Notes: generated from the letters alone by a model not told the origin. Shown: positions 17,274-26,005, counted from the stretch's first letter. The stretch: DNA of 64,000 nucleotides from Pelagihabitans pacificus (GCF_009371985.2 NZ_VIKU02000002.1:620001-684000); one strand, 5' to 3'. A program made the numbers and translations.

Positions 17274-18191
17274 ATGGATGAATTACTGGATTTCTTCAAC
17301 AATCCCTTTGTACTAAGGGTGACAAAACTGCTACTTTGGATAATTGTTCTGGTTTTTGCCATTGGTTTTTTACGGAAACAAATCAAAAAGAGAATCAATG
17401 ACGTTTCGATACGCTATAAGGCCCAAAAAGGGGTCGAGGTCGTGGGTTATTTTATGATAGCCTTATTGCTGTTGGTTTTCTTTACAGCCAAGAACATCTC
17501 GGATTACACCATCATCATCGGGCTGTTCACAGCGGGAATCACATTTACGCTCCAGGAACTGATACTGAGTATTGCCGGGTCTTTTTATATCTTTCTCGTA
17601 CGGGTTTACAAACCTGGAGACCGAATTGAAATTAACGGAATCAAGGGAGATGTCATTGACATTGACAGTATCTACACGACGCTGATGGAAATGGGTGAGT
17701 GGGTCAGCAGCGACAACTACTCCGGGCGGGTAGTAAAGATTAGTAATGCCTTTGTGTTTAAAGGGCCTATTAAAAATTATTCCATGGACTTTCCATTTAT
17801 CTGGGATGAAATAAACATTCTTATCACGTACGATTCCGACATTGCCATGGCTAAGAAAATAGTGGTTGATAGTGCAGTAGACTTATTGTCGGACTATACC
17901 GAAAACTCCAGATCTAAATGGAACGAACTTTTAGATCGCTATTACATTGAAAATGCCACTCTGGAACCAACCGTGGCAGTAAGCCTGACCGACAATTGGA
18001 TTGCTTTGAACCTCCGGTATATCACCGACTATAAACTTAGGCGAAGCACCAAACACCGCTTATTTGAGTATATCGAACAATCGGTGCTGCGAACCAACGG
18101 TGCCGTATCCCTGGCCTCGACGACCCTGCAGTTGCTTAAAATACCCGAGGTGGATGTAAACATAAAAAAGGAACATGCCAAAAGAACATAA
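17274..18191 (+). CDS. MscS family mechanosensitive channel
   Basis: 305 residues. Three hydrophobic segments (about 15-35, 55-75, 78-110); the last matches the pore helix and leads into the MscS beta domain (FLVRVYKPGDRIEINGIKGDVIDID, then DNYSGRVVKISNAFVF). Such channels release solutes on hypo-osmotic shock. The last 17 bp overlap the ATP-cone gene, so the two are coupled. Regulation through the promoter at 16277 is inferred. Confidence 0.9.
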   Translation: MDELLDFFNNPFVLRVTKLLLWIIVLVFAIGFLRKQIKKRINDVSIRYKAQKGVEVVGYFMIALLLLVFFTAKNISDYTIIIGLFTAGITFTLQELILSIAGSFYIFLVRVYKPGDRIEINGIKGDVIDIDSIYTTLMEMGEWVSSDNYSGRVVKISNAFVFKGPIKNYSMDFPFIWDEINILITYDSDIAMAKKIVVDSAVDLLSDYTENSRSKWNELLDRYYIENATLEPTVAVSLTDNWIALNLRYITDYKLRRSTKHRLFEYIEQSVLRTNGAVSLASTTLQLLKIPEVDVNIKKEHAKRT

Positions 18192-19020
18192 TATTGAGAT
18201 TATCAAATCATCCGGGGAACGCGTCAAATTTTCCATAGACAAGCTCCGAAACTCCCTTAAACACAGTGGGGCCGACCGGGATTTGATTACCCACATCCTG
18301 GAGAAGGTACAAGAAGAATTATACGAGGGCATCTCCACCACCGAAATCTATAATCGGGCCTTTGCCCTACTGAAAAGGAAAAAGTCTGTTTTCGCATCGA
18401 AATACAAGCTAAAAAAAGCTATCTACGAGTTGGGGCCAACAGGCTTCCCTTTTGAAAAATTTGTGGGGGCTATTTTAAAATATTCCGGATATAAAACCCA
18501 TGTGGGACAAATTGTCCAAGGTATTTGCGTGACCCACGAAGTAGACGTAGTGGCAGAAAAAAATGGTCAGCTCACGGTCATTGAATGCAAGTTTCATAGT
18601 GAGGAAGGCCGCAACTGCAACGTAAAAGTGCCGCTTTATATCCATTCAAGATATACCGATATACAGGCCCATTGGAATACCAAAAGGAAAGAAACCAAAA
18701 CGTTGGAGAAAGGGTGGGTGGTAACCAATACCCGGTTTACAAAGGATGCCCTTCAGTATGGGAAATGTGCCGAACTCTATCTGCTCAGTTGGGACCATCC
18801 GGATAATGACGGCCTAAAAGATAGGATCGACCGATTAGGGTTATACCCCATCACCGTTTCTACCCTATTGACCAACCGGGAAAAACATTTTTTGTTGAGT
18901 AGGGATGTTGTGCTTTGCCGACATTTGATAAAGGATACCTTCTTTTTGGACCATTTGGGAATTTCGCAAAACAGGAAGGAAAAAATACTTCAAGAGGTGC
19001 AAATGCTGTGTAACCAATAA
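18175..19020 (+). CDS. ATP-cone domain fused to a PD-(D/E)XK endonuclease-like domain
   Basis: 281 residues. Residues 5-90 form an ATP-cone (IIKSSGERVKFSIDKLRNSL; FALLKRKKSVFASKYKLKKAI), the nucleotide-sensing module of ribonucleotide reductases and NrdR. Residues about 97-215 look like an Mrr/PD-(D/E)XK nuclease core: FEKFVGAILKYSGY, then HEVDVVAEK and VIECKFH, giving the D...ExK triad. The pairing implies a nuclease gated by (d)ATP level. It overlaps mscS by 17 bp and ends 3 bp before the beta-CASP nuclease gene. Whether it cuts DNA or RNA is unknown. Confidence 0.82.
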   Translation: MPKEHNIEIIKSSGERVKFSIDKLRNSLKHSGADRDLITHILEKVQEELYEGISTTEIYNRAFALLKRKKSVFASKYKLKKAIYELGPTGFPFEKFVGAILKYSGYKTHVGQIVQGICVTHEVDVVAEKNGQLTVIECKFHSEEGRNCNVKVPLYIHSRYTDIQAHWNTKRKETKTLEKGWVVTNTRFTKDALQYGKCAELYLLSWDHPDNDGLKDRIDRLGLYPITVSTLLTNREKHFLLSRDVVLCRHLIKDTFFLDHLGISQNRKEKILQEVQMLCNQ

Positions 19021-19023
19021 GCT

Positions 19024-20394
19024 ATGAACAAAGTTAGGATACACTTTCTAGGTGCTTCCAGAACGGTGACGGGCTCAAAATTCTATTTGGAGACCCCGGA
19101 AAGGAACATCCTGGTCGACTGTGGTATGTTCCAAGGGTTAAAAGCACTAAGGGAACGCAATTGGACACCACTGCCGATCGATGTTTCCAAAATCGACGTG
19201 GTGCTCCTAACCCATGGGCATCTAGATCATACCGGCTATCTTCCTAGACTGCTGAAAGAAGGTTTCACGGGAAAGATCATCGGTACACCCCCTACCTTGG
19301 CCATTACAAAGATAATTCTTCTCGACAGTGCCAAAATACACGAGGAAGAGGCCGAACAAGCCAACAAGGAAGGCTATAGCAAACACCGTCCCGCCCTGCC
19401 CTTTTATACCCTAAAGGAAGCTGAGAAAACATTGGCCCACTTTCAATCGGAAGAAAAGGAGAAATGGATTCCGCTATCGACGAATATACGTTTTCGGTTT
19501 CGGTATAACGGCCATATCATCGGAGCAACCTTTATCGAACTGGAAATTTTTGGTAAAGTGTGGGTTTTCTCCGGCGATGTAGGCCGATCCAATGATTTGC
19601 TCTTGACCCCTCCAAACCGGCCAAAATGGGCAGACTACCTATTTATTGAAAGCACCTATGGCAATAAACTGCATCCCGAGGAAGATGTTGATGAAATTCT
19701 TATCTCCCTGATCAACCGTACGATCAGGGAACGGGGTAATCTGATCATACCCTCTTTTGCGGTGGAGCGGTTACAATCATTGATGTACCGATTATGGCAA
19801 TTGTACAAAAAGAATAAAATCCCGAACATTCCCATCTTTATCGATAGTCCCATGGGGAACAATGTGCTTTCTGTTTTTGAAAGATTTCCGAAATGGCACA
19901 AACTGCCAATCAAGGAATATCAGGCTATGTGCCGCCATTTTAACATCATAAGCTCCTACGCAGACACTTGGAAGACCATTGACGATCCCCGGCCCAAAAT
20001 CGTCATCGCAGGAAGTGGTATGGTTACGGGTGGTAGGGTACTCACGTATCTCAAGCAGTTGATCGATGTTCCTTCCACGACCGTATTATTGGTAGGTTAT
20101 CAATCGGAAGGTACCAGAGGAAGGCAATTATTGGAAGGTGCACATGAGTTGAAATTATTTGGTAGATACTATCCTGTTAAGGCCAAAATCGAACATTTGG
20201 AAAGCCTTTCGGCCCATGCCGACCAGAATGAATTGCTGCACTGGATGACAGCTATCAATAATATTCCCGAGACAGTTTTTTTGGTACACGGCGAACCGAA
20301 TGCCCTCGATGGTTTTCGCGCCAAAATAAATGCGGTTTTTAAATGGAGGGTTCACATCCCAAAATTGAACGAAGTGGTAGAACTCATCATTTAA
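19024..20394 (+). CDS. MBL-fold beta-CASP ribonuclease-like protein
   Basis: 456 residues. Metallo-beta-lactamase motifs: THGHLDHTGYLPRL (motif 2), FSGDVGRS, and the terminal LVHGE; beta-CASP motifs FAVERLQSLMYRL, IAGSGMVTGGRVLTYL and SAHADQNELLHW. This matches the Ysh1/TTHA0252-like clade of RNA-processing beta-CASP enzymes rather than RNase J. Expected role: zinc-dependent RNA endonuclease/exonuclease in the cytoplasm. Last gene of the usp-mscS-ATP-cone run; a nuclease pair gated by nucleotide level is plausible but inferred. Confidence 0.92.
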   Translation: MNKVRIHFLGASRTVTGSKFYLETPERNILVDCGMFQGLKALRERNWTPLPIDVSKIDVVLLTHGHLDHTGYLPRLLKEGFTGKIIGTPPTLAITKIILLDSAKIHEEEAEQANKEGYSKHRPALPFYTLKEAEKTLAHFQSEEKEKWIPLSTNIRFRFRYNGHIIGATFIELEIFGKVWVFSGDVGRSNDLLLTPPNRPKWADYLFIESTYGNKLHPEEDVDEILISLINRTIRERGNLIIPSFAVERLQSLMYRLWQLYKKNKIPNIPIFIDSPMGNNVLSVFERFPKWHKLPIKEYQAMCRHFNIISSYADTWKTIDDPRPKIVIAGSGMVTGGRVLTYLKQLIDVPSTTVLLVGYQSEGTRGRQLLEGAHELKLFGRYYPVKAKIEHLESLSAHADQNELLHWMTAINNIPETVFLVHGEPNALDGFRAKINAVFKWRVHIPKLNEVVELII

Positions 20395-20471
20395 TCTCTC
20401 CGTGCCCATACCCCTTTAGACCACCCTTCCATTGGGCAGCATGTCTATACCGATATTCAATCCTCGCAAAC

Positions 20472-20514
20472 TGATCGTTATCATTTTAAATTTTCCATCG
20501 AAAGAGTAAATTGG
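20472..20514 (+). promoter_or_regulatory. TGAYNNNNRTCA box + N23 + -7 element (20557-21690)
   Basis: TGATCGTTATCA at 20472-20483, exactly 23 nt, then TAAATTGG at 20507-20514 (one mismatch to TANNTTTG). Confidence 0.78.
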
Positions 20515-20556
20515 AAGTTAAAACACAAACAGTGGTACCGTAAATCAAAAAAATAA

Positions 20557-21006
20557 ATGAAAATGGAAACAAAAAAGACAAAACCGCAGTATACCGAATG
20601 GTTATACCCCGAAGAAATGCACGAAGCTTCCCTCAATTGGTTCTCGGAGTTGAACTTTATGAGAGATGAACAATTTTTCCTGAACAACCTTATCAAATCG
20701 TTTACCTTGCAGTTGGCCGATTCGGAAGTTTTCGAAAAAAGCAAAAAAGTAGTCACCGATCTTCAAAAGGTCGAACAAGAAATCGTTCCTTTGTTCAAGA
20801 AAGTGCAGACCCATGAAAACCAACTGGAAATCATGGTCGATGATGTAGATCAGCTAAAAATGGAAAAAGCATACCTAGAAACCCATAAAGAGCTGACAAA
20901 TGAAATGAGGAATTATTCAACTAAATATCGAAAAATCAAAGAGCGCCTCTTCGAGGTTGTTTCGACGGTAATGAAAAAAGACAAACAAAAAAGGTTGCTC
21001 ACCTAG
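20557..21006 (+). CDS. Uncharacterised 149-aa coiled-coil protein
   Basis: A hydrophilic, helical protein without signal peptide. Heptad-like stretches run from about 60 to 140 (DLQKVEQEIVPLFKKV; DDVDQLKMEKAYLE), preceded by EWLYPEEMHEASLNWFSELNF. No family recognised. Starts could be ATG 20557 or 20563. A regulon box lies upstream and the lipoprotein gene 21034 follows after 27 bp, so both respond to the same signal. Confidence 0.7.
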   Translation: MKMETKKTKPQYTEWLYPEEMHEASLNWFSELNFMRDEQFFLNNLIKSFTLQLADSEVFEKSKKVVTDLQKVEQEIVPLFKKVQTHENQLEIMVDDVDQLKMEKAYLETHKELTNEMRNYSTKYRKIKERLFEVVSTVMKKDKQKRLLT

Positions 21007-21033
21007 CCCCCTAAGGGTTATCAAAACGAACTT

Positions 21034-21690
21034 ATGAAAAAGCTTTTCCTACTATCGCTAATAGTTCTCTTCGGATGTTCTTCCGCCGAAATGGTAGACA
21101 ACTGGAAAAATCCCGATATCGTTATTTTCGATGCCAGTAAAGTGCTTCTGGTAGGCATGACACAAAATGAGGATGCCCGGGTCGATTTTGAGAGTAGGTT
21201 GAAAAAAGAATTTGATGTTCGCGGAGTCGAATCCGTGCGTAGCGTCGATGTGTTCGATGTCGCTTTCACCAATTCGAAACGTACCGAAAAAGAATTGGAC
21301 GCTTTTGAGCAACAACTGCTCGACAAGGATTTCGACGCTATTCTCCTGACTAAAATTGTAGGTTCGGAAACAAAGCAACCCCTTCGAAAGACGATCGCCC
21401 AGCTTTATAGGGAGGGTGATGGCTTTAAGGAAGATTACCGACGCAACCAAGATATTTATTACGACGAGGAATATTATGAGAGATACACCATCTATCATGC
21501 GGAGACCTCATTGTATTGCATCTGCGTAGACAAAGAGCGGTCGTTGATATGGAGGGGCAATATCGACCTCCTTGATCCAGAGGATATCGAAAAAACGGTC
21601 GAAGACTATGTAGACCTCATTATTACTGCCATGGAAGAACAGGACCTAATTTTTAGGGGTGAAAAAAAGGGAGGTCTGACGGGAAGTTAA
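21034..21690 (+). CDS. Uncharacterised lipoprotein, paralogue of the 5384-6016 product
   Basis: 218 residues, signal peptide with lipobox LFGCS. Shared blocks with the other copy: AEMVDNWKNPDIV, KVLLVGMTQNEDAR, LKKEFDVRGV, KDFDAILLTKIVG, a tyrosine-rich insert (YYDEEYYERY) and HAETSLYCI, then DYVDLIITAMEEQ. Function unknown. Second gene after 20557; the two paralogues sit 15 kb apart under separate copies of the same box. Confidence 0.78.
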   Translation: MKKLFLLSLIVLFGCSSAEMVDNWKNPDIVIFDASKVLLVGMTQNEDARVDFESRLKKEFDVRGVESVRSVDVFDVAFTNSKRTEKELDAFEQQLLDKDFDAILLTKIVGSETKQPLRKTIAQLYREGDGFKEDYRRNQDIYYDEEYYERYTIYHAETSLYCICVDKERSLIWRGNIDLLDPEDIEKTVEDYVDLIITAMEEQDLIFRGEKKGGLTGS

Positions 21691-21836
21691 CCGGGAGCGG
21701 CAAGTTTAAGTTGGTTTTTCAACAAAGAGGGCATTTGAAGTATTAAAATTACCCCTTTTTCAACATCCAGAACCTTGGAAAGACCCATATCATCTATTCG
21801 GCCTTTTTGCTTATCGGCAAAAACCATGGTTGCCAT
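21687..21836 (-). CDS. Possible small ORF (49 aa), convergent to the lipoprotein gene
   Basis: Read by eye: ATG 21836 to a TAA whose bases overlap the stop of the plus-strand gene at 21690. The product begins MATMVFADKQKGRIDDMG and has a hydrophobic middle (VILILQMP). No family, no clear promoter (TATTTGTT upstream is poor) and no terminator. It may be chance; listed because the interval 21691-21944 has nothing else. Confidence 0.2.
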   Translation of the reverse strand: MATMVFADKQKGRIDDMGLSKVLDVEKGVILILQMPSLLKNQLKLAAPG

Positions 21837-21944
21837 ATATTTTATTTAACAAATAGCACTCACGCAACTCTAACGCCCTCGACAAGTTCGGGTTTCGTGT
21901 GCGAAAATAGCCTTCCCAGAGCCATTGCCAAAAAATTGCCAAAA

Positions 21945-21987
21945 TGATCGACATCATTTTGGCATCCGTCATAGTACGCTACTTTTA
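21945..21987 (+). promoter_or_regulatory. TGAYNNNNRTCA box + N23 + -7 element (22011-23307)
   Basis: TGATCGACATCA at 21945-21956, exactly 23 nt, then TACTTTTA at 21980-21987 (one mismatch). Confidence 0.82.
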
Positions 21988-22010
21988 ATTGGATTTAAAG
22001 TAATACTAAA

Positions 22011-22691
22011 ATGATGTCGAAACTAACTGATCGACAGGTAACCATCAAGTTGGATGGGCTTACCCTAAACGGGAATCTATCGGTTCCCGCCAATGCCCTT
22101 GGAATCGTAATTTTTTCACATGGGAGCGGAAGCAGTCGCCTTAGTCCAAGGAATAACTATGTTGCGCAGATGCTACAGGAAAAAGGCCTGGCCACTTTGT
22201 TGTTTGACCTTTTGACCGAAGTTGAGGACCGTCTTTTTCAAAATCGATTCAACATTGATCTGCTGACCATGCGCCTTATTGATGTAACCCAATGGGTGCA
22301 GCACCAAAAAGAGACCAAAGATTTGCCCATTGGCTATTTTGGAGCGAGTACGGGAGCAGCTTCCGCACTCCGTGCGGCCGCTTTTTACGGGGAGGATATC
22401 AAGGCGGTGGTTTCGAGGGGAGGAAGGCCCGATCTGGCCCTTGATGACCTGTCCAGGGTGACCGCCCCTACCCTTTTCGTCGTAGGTGGTTGGGACAAGG
22501 TAGTGATCGAGCTGAACGAGAAGGCCTTTGAAAAACTGCAGTGTGAACGAAAACTGGAAATCATACCCCATGCGACGCACTTGTTCGAAGAGGCCGGCAA
22601 ATTAGCAAAGGTGGCCAATTTATCGGCTGAATGGTTCGCCGACCATATGCAAATACAAAAAGAGGAGCAAAATGTTCAAAGATCGAATTGA
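22011..22691 (+). CDS. Alpha/beta hydrolase, dienelactone-hydrolase-like
   Basis: 226 residues. Small alpha/beta hydrolase: oxyanion region FSHGSGSSRLS, nucleophile Ser in YFGASTGAAS (about 111-120), Asp near VVGGWDKVV and His in PHATHLFEE. This group is found beside or fused to phosphoribosyltransferases in stress clusters, and here it overlaps the phosphoribosyltransferase gene by 20 bp. Substrate unknown. Start ATG 22011 or the adjacent ATG 22014. Confidence 0.88.
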   Translation: MMSKLTDRQVTIKLDGLTLNGNLSVPANALGIVIFSHGSGSSRLSPRNNYVAQMLQEKGLATLLFDLLTEVEDRLFQNRFNIDLLTMRLIDVTQWVQHQKETKDLPIGYFGASTGAASALRAAAFYGEDIKAVVSRGGRPDLALDDLSRVTAPTLFVVGGWDKVVIELNEKAFEKLQCERKLEIIPHATHLFEEAGKLAKVANLSAEWFADHMQIQKEEQNVQRSN

Positions 22692-23307
22692 TGCTGGCCT
22701 ACAACTCGCTGAAAAATTGGTGAAGTACAAGGACGAAAACCTAGTAGTCTTGGCCATCCCGCGAGGGGGGTTGCCCTTGGGGGCAATCGTGGCCAAATCG
22801 TTGCATTCGCCTTTAGATGTGGCCTTGACCAAAAAAATTGGGCATCCTTACCACAAAGAATATGCGATCGGTGCGGTAAGTTTGGAAAACAGAATACTTA
22901 CCAACGCCATGGGGGTCACCCAAGGATATATAGAGGAAGAGACTGCCCGAATACGAAAAAAACTGGAGAAACGACATCGTCAATATTATCAAAACCGTTC
23001 TCCCGTACCTCTCGAGGATAAAATAGTGATTATCGTCGACGATGGTATCGCCACCGGCAATACCATCTTGGCCACTGTGGAACTGGTATACAAACAACAA
23101 CCGCGGAAAATAGTCGTGGCCATACCCGTGGCCCCACCCTCAGCAATACGAAAATTGAAAGATACTCCCAATGTAGATGAGGTCATCTGTATCGAGACAC
23201 CCCGTCATTTTCAGGCGGTAGGCCAATTTTATGAGGAATTCTACCAAGTTTCCGACGAAGAAGCCATATCCTTGTTGGAGGAAACACATACCTCGAAGAA
23301 AGCCTAG
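22672..23307 (+). CDS. Phosphoribosyltransferase family protein
   Basis: 211 residues. The PRPP-binding loop VIIVDDGIATGNTI (about 120-133) is intact; upstream AIPRGGLPLGAIVAK and the pyrophosphate region KKIGHPYHKEYAIGAV complete the type I PRTase core. The base or acceptor is unknown. It overlaps the hydrolase upstream, and its stop overlaps the stop of rtcB on the other strand by 4 bp (convergent). Confidence 0.9.
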   Translation: MFKDRIDAGLQLAEKLVKYKDENLVVLAIPRGGLPLGAIVAKSLHSPLDVALTKKIGHPYHKEYAIGAVSLENRILTNAMGVTQGYIEEETARIRKKLEKRHRQYYQNRSPVPLEDKIVIIVDDGIATGNTILATVELVYKQQPRKIVVAIPVAPPSAIRKLKDTPNVDEVICIETPRHFQAVGQFYEEFYQVSDEEAISLLEETHTSKKA

Positions 23308-24749
23308 CCCTTGATGACCGCTACCGGTCTTAGCTTAGCTACTTTCTTTGCGATTCCTGAAATAGCCACGGTTTCAACTACCATATTCACATCTTTATAG
23401 GCAATTGGGGCTTCTTCGGCAATCCCTTTGAAGGAACCTGCTTCCACAAAGATTCCCTCTTCCTTGAGCTGCTCCTTTAATACTGGTGCATTTACTTGTT
23501 TTTTGGCAGCCGTTCGCGACAAACGCCGCCCTGCGCCGTGGCAACAAGACCCAAAAGTAAGTTCTTGGCTTTTGGTGGTACCCACTAGCACATAGGAACA
23601 AGTTCCCATACTCCCGGGAATGATAACAGGTTGTCCTACGGATCGATAAACCTCCGGAAGCTCTTCAAAACCGGGACCAAAGGCCCTTGTAGCTCCTTTA
23701 CGGTGAACGATCGTCCCAACTTCCTCACCATGTACCCGATGCGTCTCTACTTTGGCAATATTATGGGCGATATCGTACATTAATTTTAAAGATTGATCGG
23801 ACCCAAAAATGTTTTTCCATGCGGTTCTGGCCTCCCATGAAATTACTTCCCTATTGCACCAGGCGTAGTTGGCTGCAGCGCACATTGCCTTGAAATAGTT
23901 TTGGCCTTCTTCGGAGTTGAAGGGTACACAGGCAAGTTCCCTATCGGGCACTTCTATACCATAGTGGGGCATGGCAGCCATAATTCGACGAATATAGTCG
24001 GTTGCCACTTGGTGTCCCAACCCCCGTGAACCGGTGTGTATCAAAACCACCACCTGTCCTTTGGAGAGACCAAAGGCCTTTGCAGCGGTAGTATCATAGA
24101 TCTCCTCGACGTAATCTACCTCCACAAAATGATTTCCCGAACCTATCGTACCCAATTGATCGGTTCCCCTCTTTTTTGCCATCTCGGAAATTAAGGACGG
24201 ATCGGCATTTCCCAATCTCCCCCTACTTTCCATAAAGGCCAAGTCATCCTTTTTCCCGTACCCTTTTTCAACGGCCCATTCCGCACCGGTTCTCAGTACG
24301 TCTTCCATTTCTTGGGGCGATAGTCTAATTTGCCCTCCCTTACCCATTCCAGAGGGAATTTGGGCATACATCTCTTTGGACAGTTCTTCTAATCGGTGTC
24401 TTATATCCGTTATCTTCTGATTTGAAGTGAGCAGGCGAACGCCGCAGTTGATATCATATCCGATACCTCCTGGGGAAATGGCGCCATCGGGGTACAAAGT
24501 GGCAGCTACACCTCCAATTGGAAAGCCGTACCCCTCATGCACATCGGGCATGACAAGCGAAGCCCCCTGAATACCCGGTAAGGAAGCGACATTCACTAGT
24601 TGCACCAGGGAACGATCTTCCATAATGTCGTCAAGTAGTGGTTCAGAAGCCAATACCCTTGCGGGTACACGCATTTTTGGTCGGAACGATTTCGGTATTT
24701 CCCACAAATAATCCTCTATTTTATGAATGTCTCCTTTTCTAATTTTCAT
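23304..24749 (-). CDS. rtcB: RNA-splicing ligase RtcB
   Basis: 481 residues, full length. Signature blocks: MPDVHEGYGFPIGGVAA, GIGYDINCGVRLL (metal-binding Cys), GSGNHFVEVDY (His), HTGSRGLGHQ, and near the end GSCCHGAGRRLSR with the guanylated His region. RtcB joins 2',3'-cyclic-phosphate or 3'-phosphate to 5'-OH RNA ends with GTP and Mn2+. It stands 10 bp after archease in a methyltransferase, archease, rtcB operon. In bacteria this is an RNA repair unit, here under stress control. Confidence 0.96.
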   Translation of the reverse strand: MKIRKGDIHKIEDYLWEIPKSFRPKMRVPARVLASEPLLDDIMEDRSLVQLVNVASLPGIQGASLVMPDVHEGYGFPIGGVAATLYPDGAISPGGIGYDINCGVRLLTSNQKITDIRHRLEELSKEMYAQIPSGMGKGGQIRLSPQEMEDVLRTGAEWAVEKGYGKKDDLAFMESRGRLGNADPSLISEMAKKRGTDQLGTIGSGNHFVEVDYVEEIYDTTAAKAFGLSKGQVVVLIHTGSRGLGHQVATDYIRRIMAAMPHYGIEVPDRELACVPFNSEEGQNYFKAMCAAANYAWCNREVISWEARTAWKNIFGSDQSLKLMYDIAHNIAKVETHRVHGEEVGTIVHRKGATRAFGPGFEELPEVYRSVGQPVIIPGSMGTCSYVLVGTTKSQELTFGSCCHGAGRRLSRTAAKKQVNAPVLKEQLKEEGIFVEAGSFKGIAEEAPIAYKDVNMVVETVAISGIAKKVAKLRPVAVIKG

Positions 24750-24759
24750 TTTTTATGTC

Positions 24760-25173
24760 TCAAATATCAAAAACGACCATCGTTTGCAGACCTCCGATGC
24801 CACTGTTATGTACTTCGGCCTCATGGTAGGTAACCGCCTTGATTTCCTCATCAAAACCATCGACCTTCTTCCCATAGATCTCCGCAACACCTTTGACCGA
24901 TGACAACCCCAAAAATTTTACCTTGCAGAAAACAGATTTTTCCGTATACGAATGGGACAACACTTCGGACAGAAAATCGATAAGCAGGCAGGTGGGGTCG
25001 GCAGCAACGATCTCAATTTCGGCCTTCCGATCAAAAATGTGTTCTTGATCACAAATACCCTCTTTTAGAATATTACCCATTCCCAGGACCCCGGCCCGAA
25101 ACAAGTCCTCCAAGCCATTACCTTGTATTCTCATACGGATATCGGCCGTATGTGGGAGGTACTCTATTTTCAT
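24760..25173 (-). CDS. Archease, RtcB activator
   Basis: 137 residues with the archease start IEYLPHTADIRMRIQGNGLEDLF and end EVHNSGIGGLQTMVVFDI, which carry the metal-binding His and Asp residues. Archease speeds guanylation and turnover of RtcB. It overlaps the methyltransferase by 4 bp and precedes rtcB by 10 bp, the classical pairing. Confidence 0.93.
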   Translation of the reverse strand: MKIEYLPHTADIRMRIQGNGLEDLFRAGVLGMGNILKEGICDQEHIFDRKAEIEIVAADPTCLLIDFLSEVLSHSYTEKSVFCKVKFLGLSSVKGVAEIYGKKVDGFDEEIKAVTYHEAEVHNSGIGGLQTMVVFDI

Positions 25174-25808
25174 TTTTTGGTTGCTTTCACCACTACGAAA
25201 GAACCTTCCCCAAAACCAGTTTTTGGCAGCTGTACTTCGTTGATTTCATTCATATCGCCGAATAGCGTCTGGTTGAATTCCAAATCTTTGAATCCCGCCT
25301 CTTTGAGTAATGATCGTATTCGCTCAACAGTATAGAAATTCGCCTTGGCAAAGAAGTTGCTACGATGGCGTTTTTCGATATATTGTTTGGCGATGGGTCG
25401 GTCTTTATCCAAAAAACCGATCAAAATAGTGCCTTTAGGCTTTAATACCCTGTGTGCCTGTTTCAAAGCGTGTCTCACGTTGTCCAAGTGACAAATCGTT
25501 ACGAATAGTACAAAATCGAACTGTAGGTCGCCGTAAGGCAACTGTTCGGCATAGCCTTCTATGACCTCGATTCCGCGATTTATGGCTTTTTCTGCCATGG
25601 CTTGTGAGGGTTCAACCCCCTCCTTGATTCCAAGCGGCAGTGCAAACCGCCCGGTACCCAAGCCAACTTCAATACCCCGGATGTTTTCGGGTAGCTTGGC
25701 CAACTGTTCCCTGATAGCGGAAATCTCCGATTGGTAAACATCTTGATAATCCTCGTACCACTGCTCATATGCTTCCACATGTTTGTCGAATACTTCTGTC
25801 TGTGCCAT
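25170..25808 (-). CDS. Class I SAM-dependent methyltransferase
   Basis: 212 residues from ATG 25808 (MAQTEVFDKHVEAYEQWY); the ORF stays open to 25862 but that end runs to the box. SAM motif I is EVGLGTGRFALPLG, motif II FDFVLFVTICHLDN. Resembles ubiE-like methyltransferases; substrate unknown. It overlaps archease by 4 bp and so travels with the RNA-repair genes; an RNA end or nucleoside as target is speculation. Confidence 0.88.
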   Translation of the reverse strand: MAQTEVFDKHVEAYEQWYEDYQDVYQSEISAIREQLAKLPENIRGIEVGLGTGRFALPLGIKEGVEPSQAMAEKAINRGIEVIEGYAEQLPYGDLQFDFVLFVTICHLDNVRHALKQAHRVLKPKGTILIGFLDKDRPIAKQYIEKRHRSNFFAKANFYTVERIRSLLKEAGFKDLEFNQTLFGDMNEINEVQLPKTGFGEGSFVVVKATKK

Positions 25809-25862
25809 AACGCTGTAAATTTTAATTTTCCGGAAGGTCTCAATTAATACACGCACTGACAA

Positions 25863-25874
25863 TGATGTATATCA
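25863..25874 (-). promoter_or_regulatory. TGAYNNNNRTCA box without -7 element at the standard distance
   Basis: TGATGTATATCA is a full box upstream of the methyltransferase-archease-rtcB operon, but the 8 bases 23 nt downstream on the minus strand (GACCTTCC) do not match TANNTTTG. The only exception among the 21 boxes; control of this operon by it is less sure. Confidence 0.55.
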
Positions 25875-25941
25875 ATCAAGCTAATTTTAACAATCACAAA
25901 GACGCGCTATCTATGCGGCGAAGACCATACTACAAATAGAA

Positions 25942-25979
25942 AAGGTATCATACAAAATTCAAATTGAGTATGATACCTT
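25942..25979 (-). terminator. Hairpin terminator after dodecin gene
   Basis: Perfect 12-bp stem AAGGTATCATAC/GTATGATACCTT with a 14-nt loop, followed on the minus strand by a weak T-rich stretch. Lies 27 bp past the stop of the dodecin gene. Confidence 0.7.
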
Positions 25980-26005
25980 CTCCATGGTTAATCAAGGAAT
26001 ACCCG

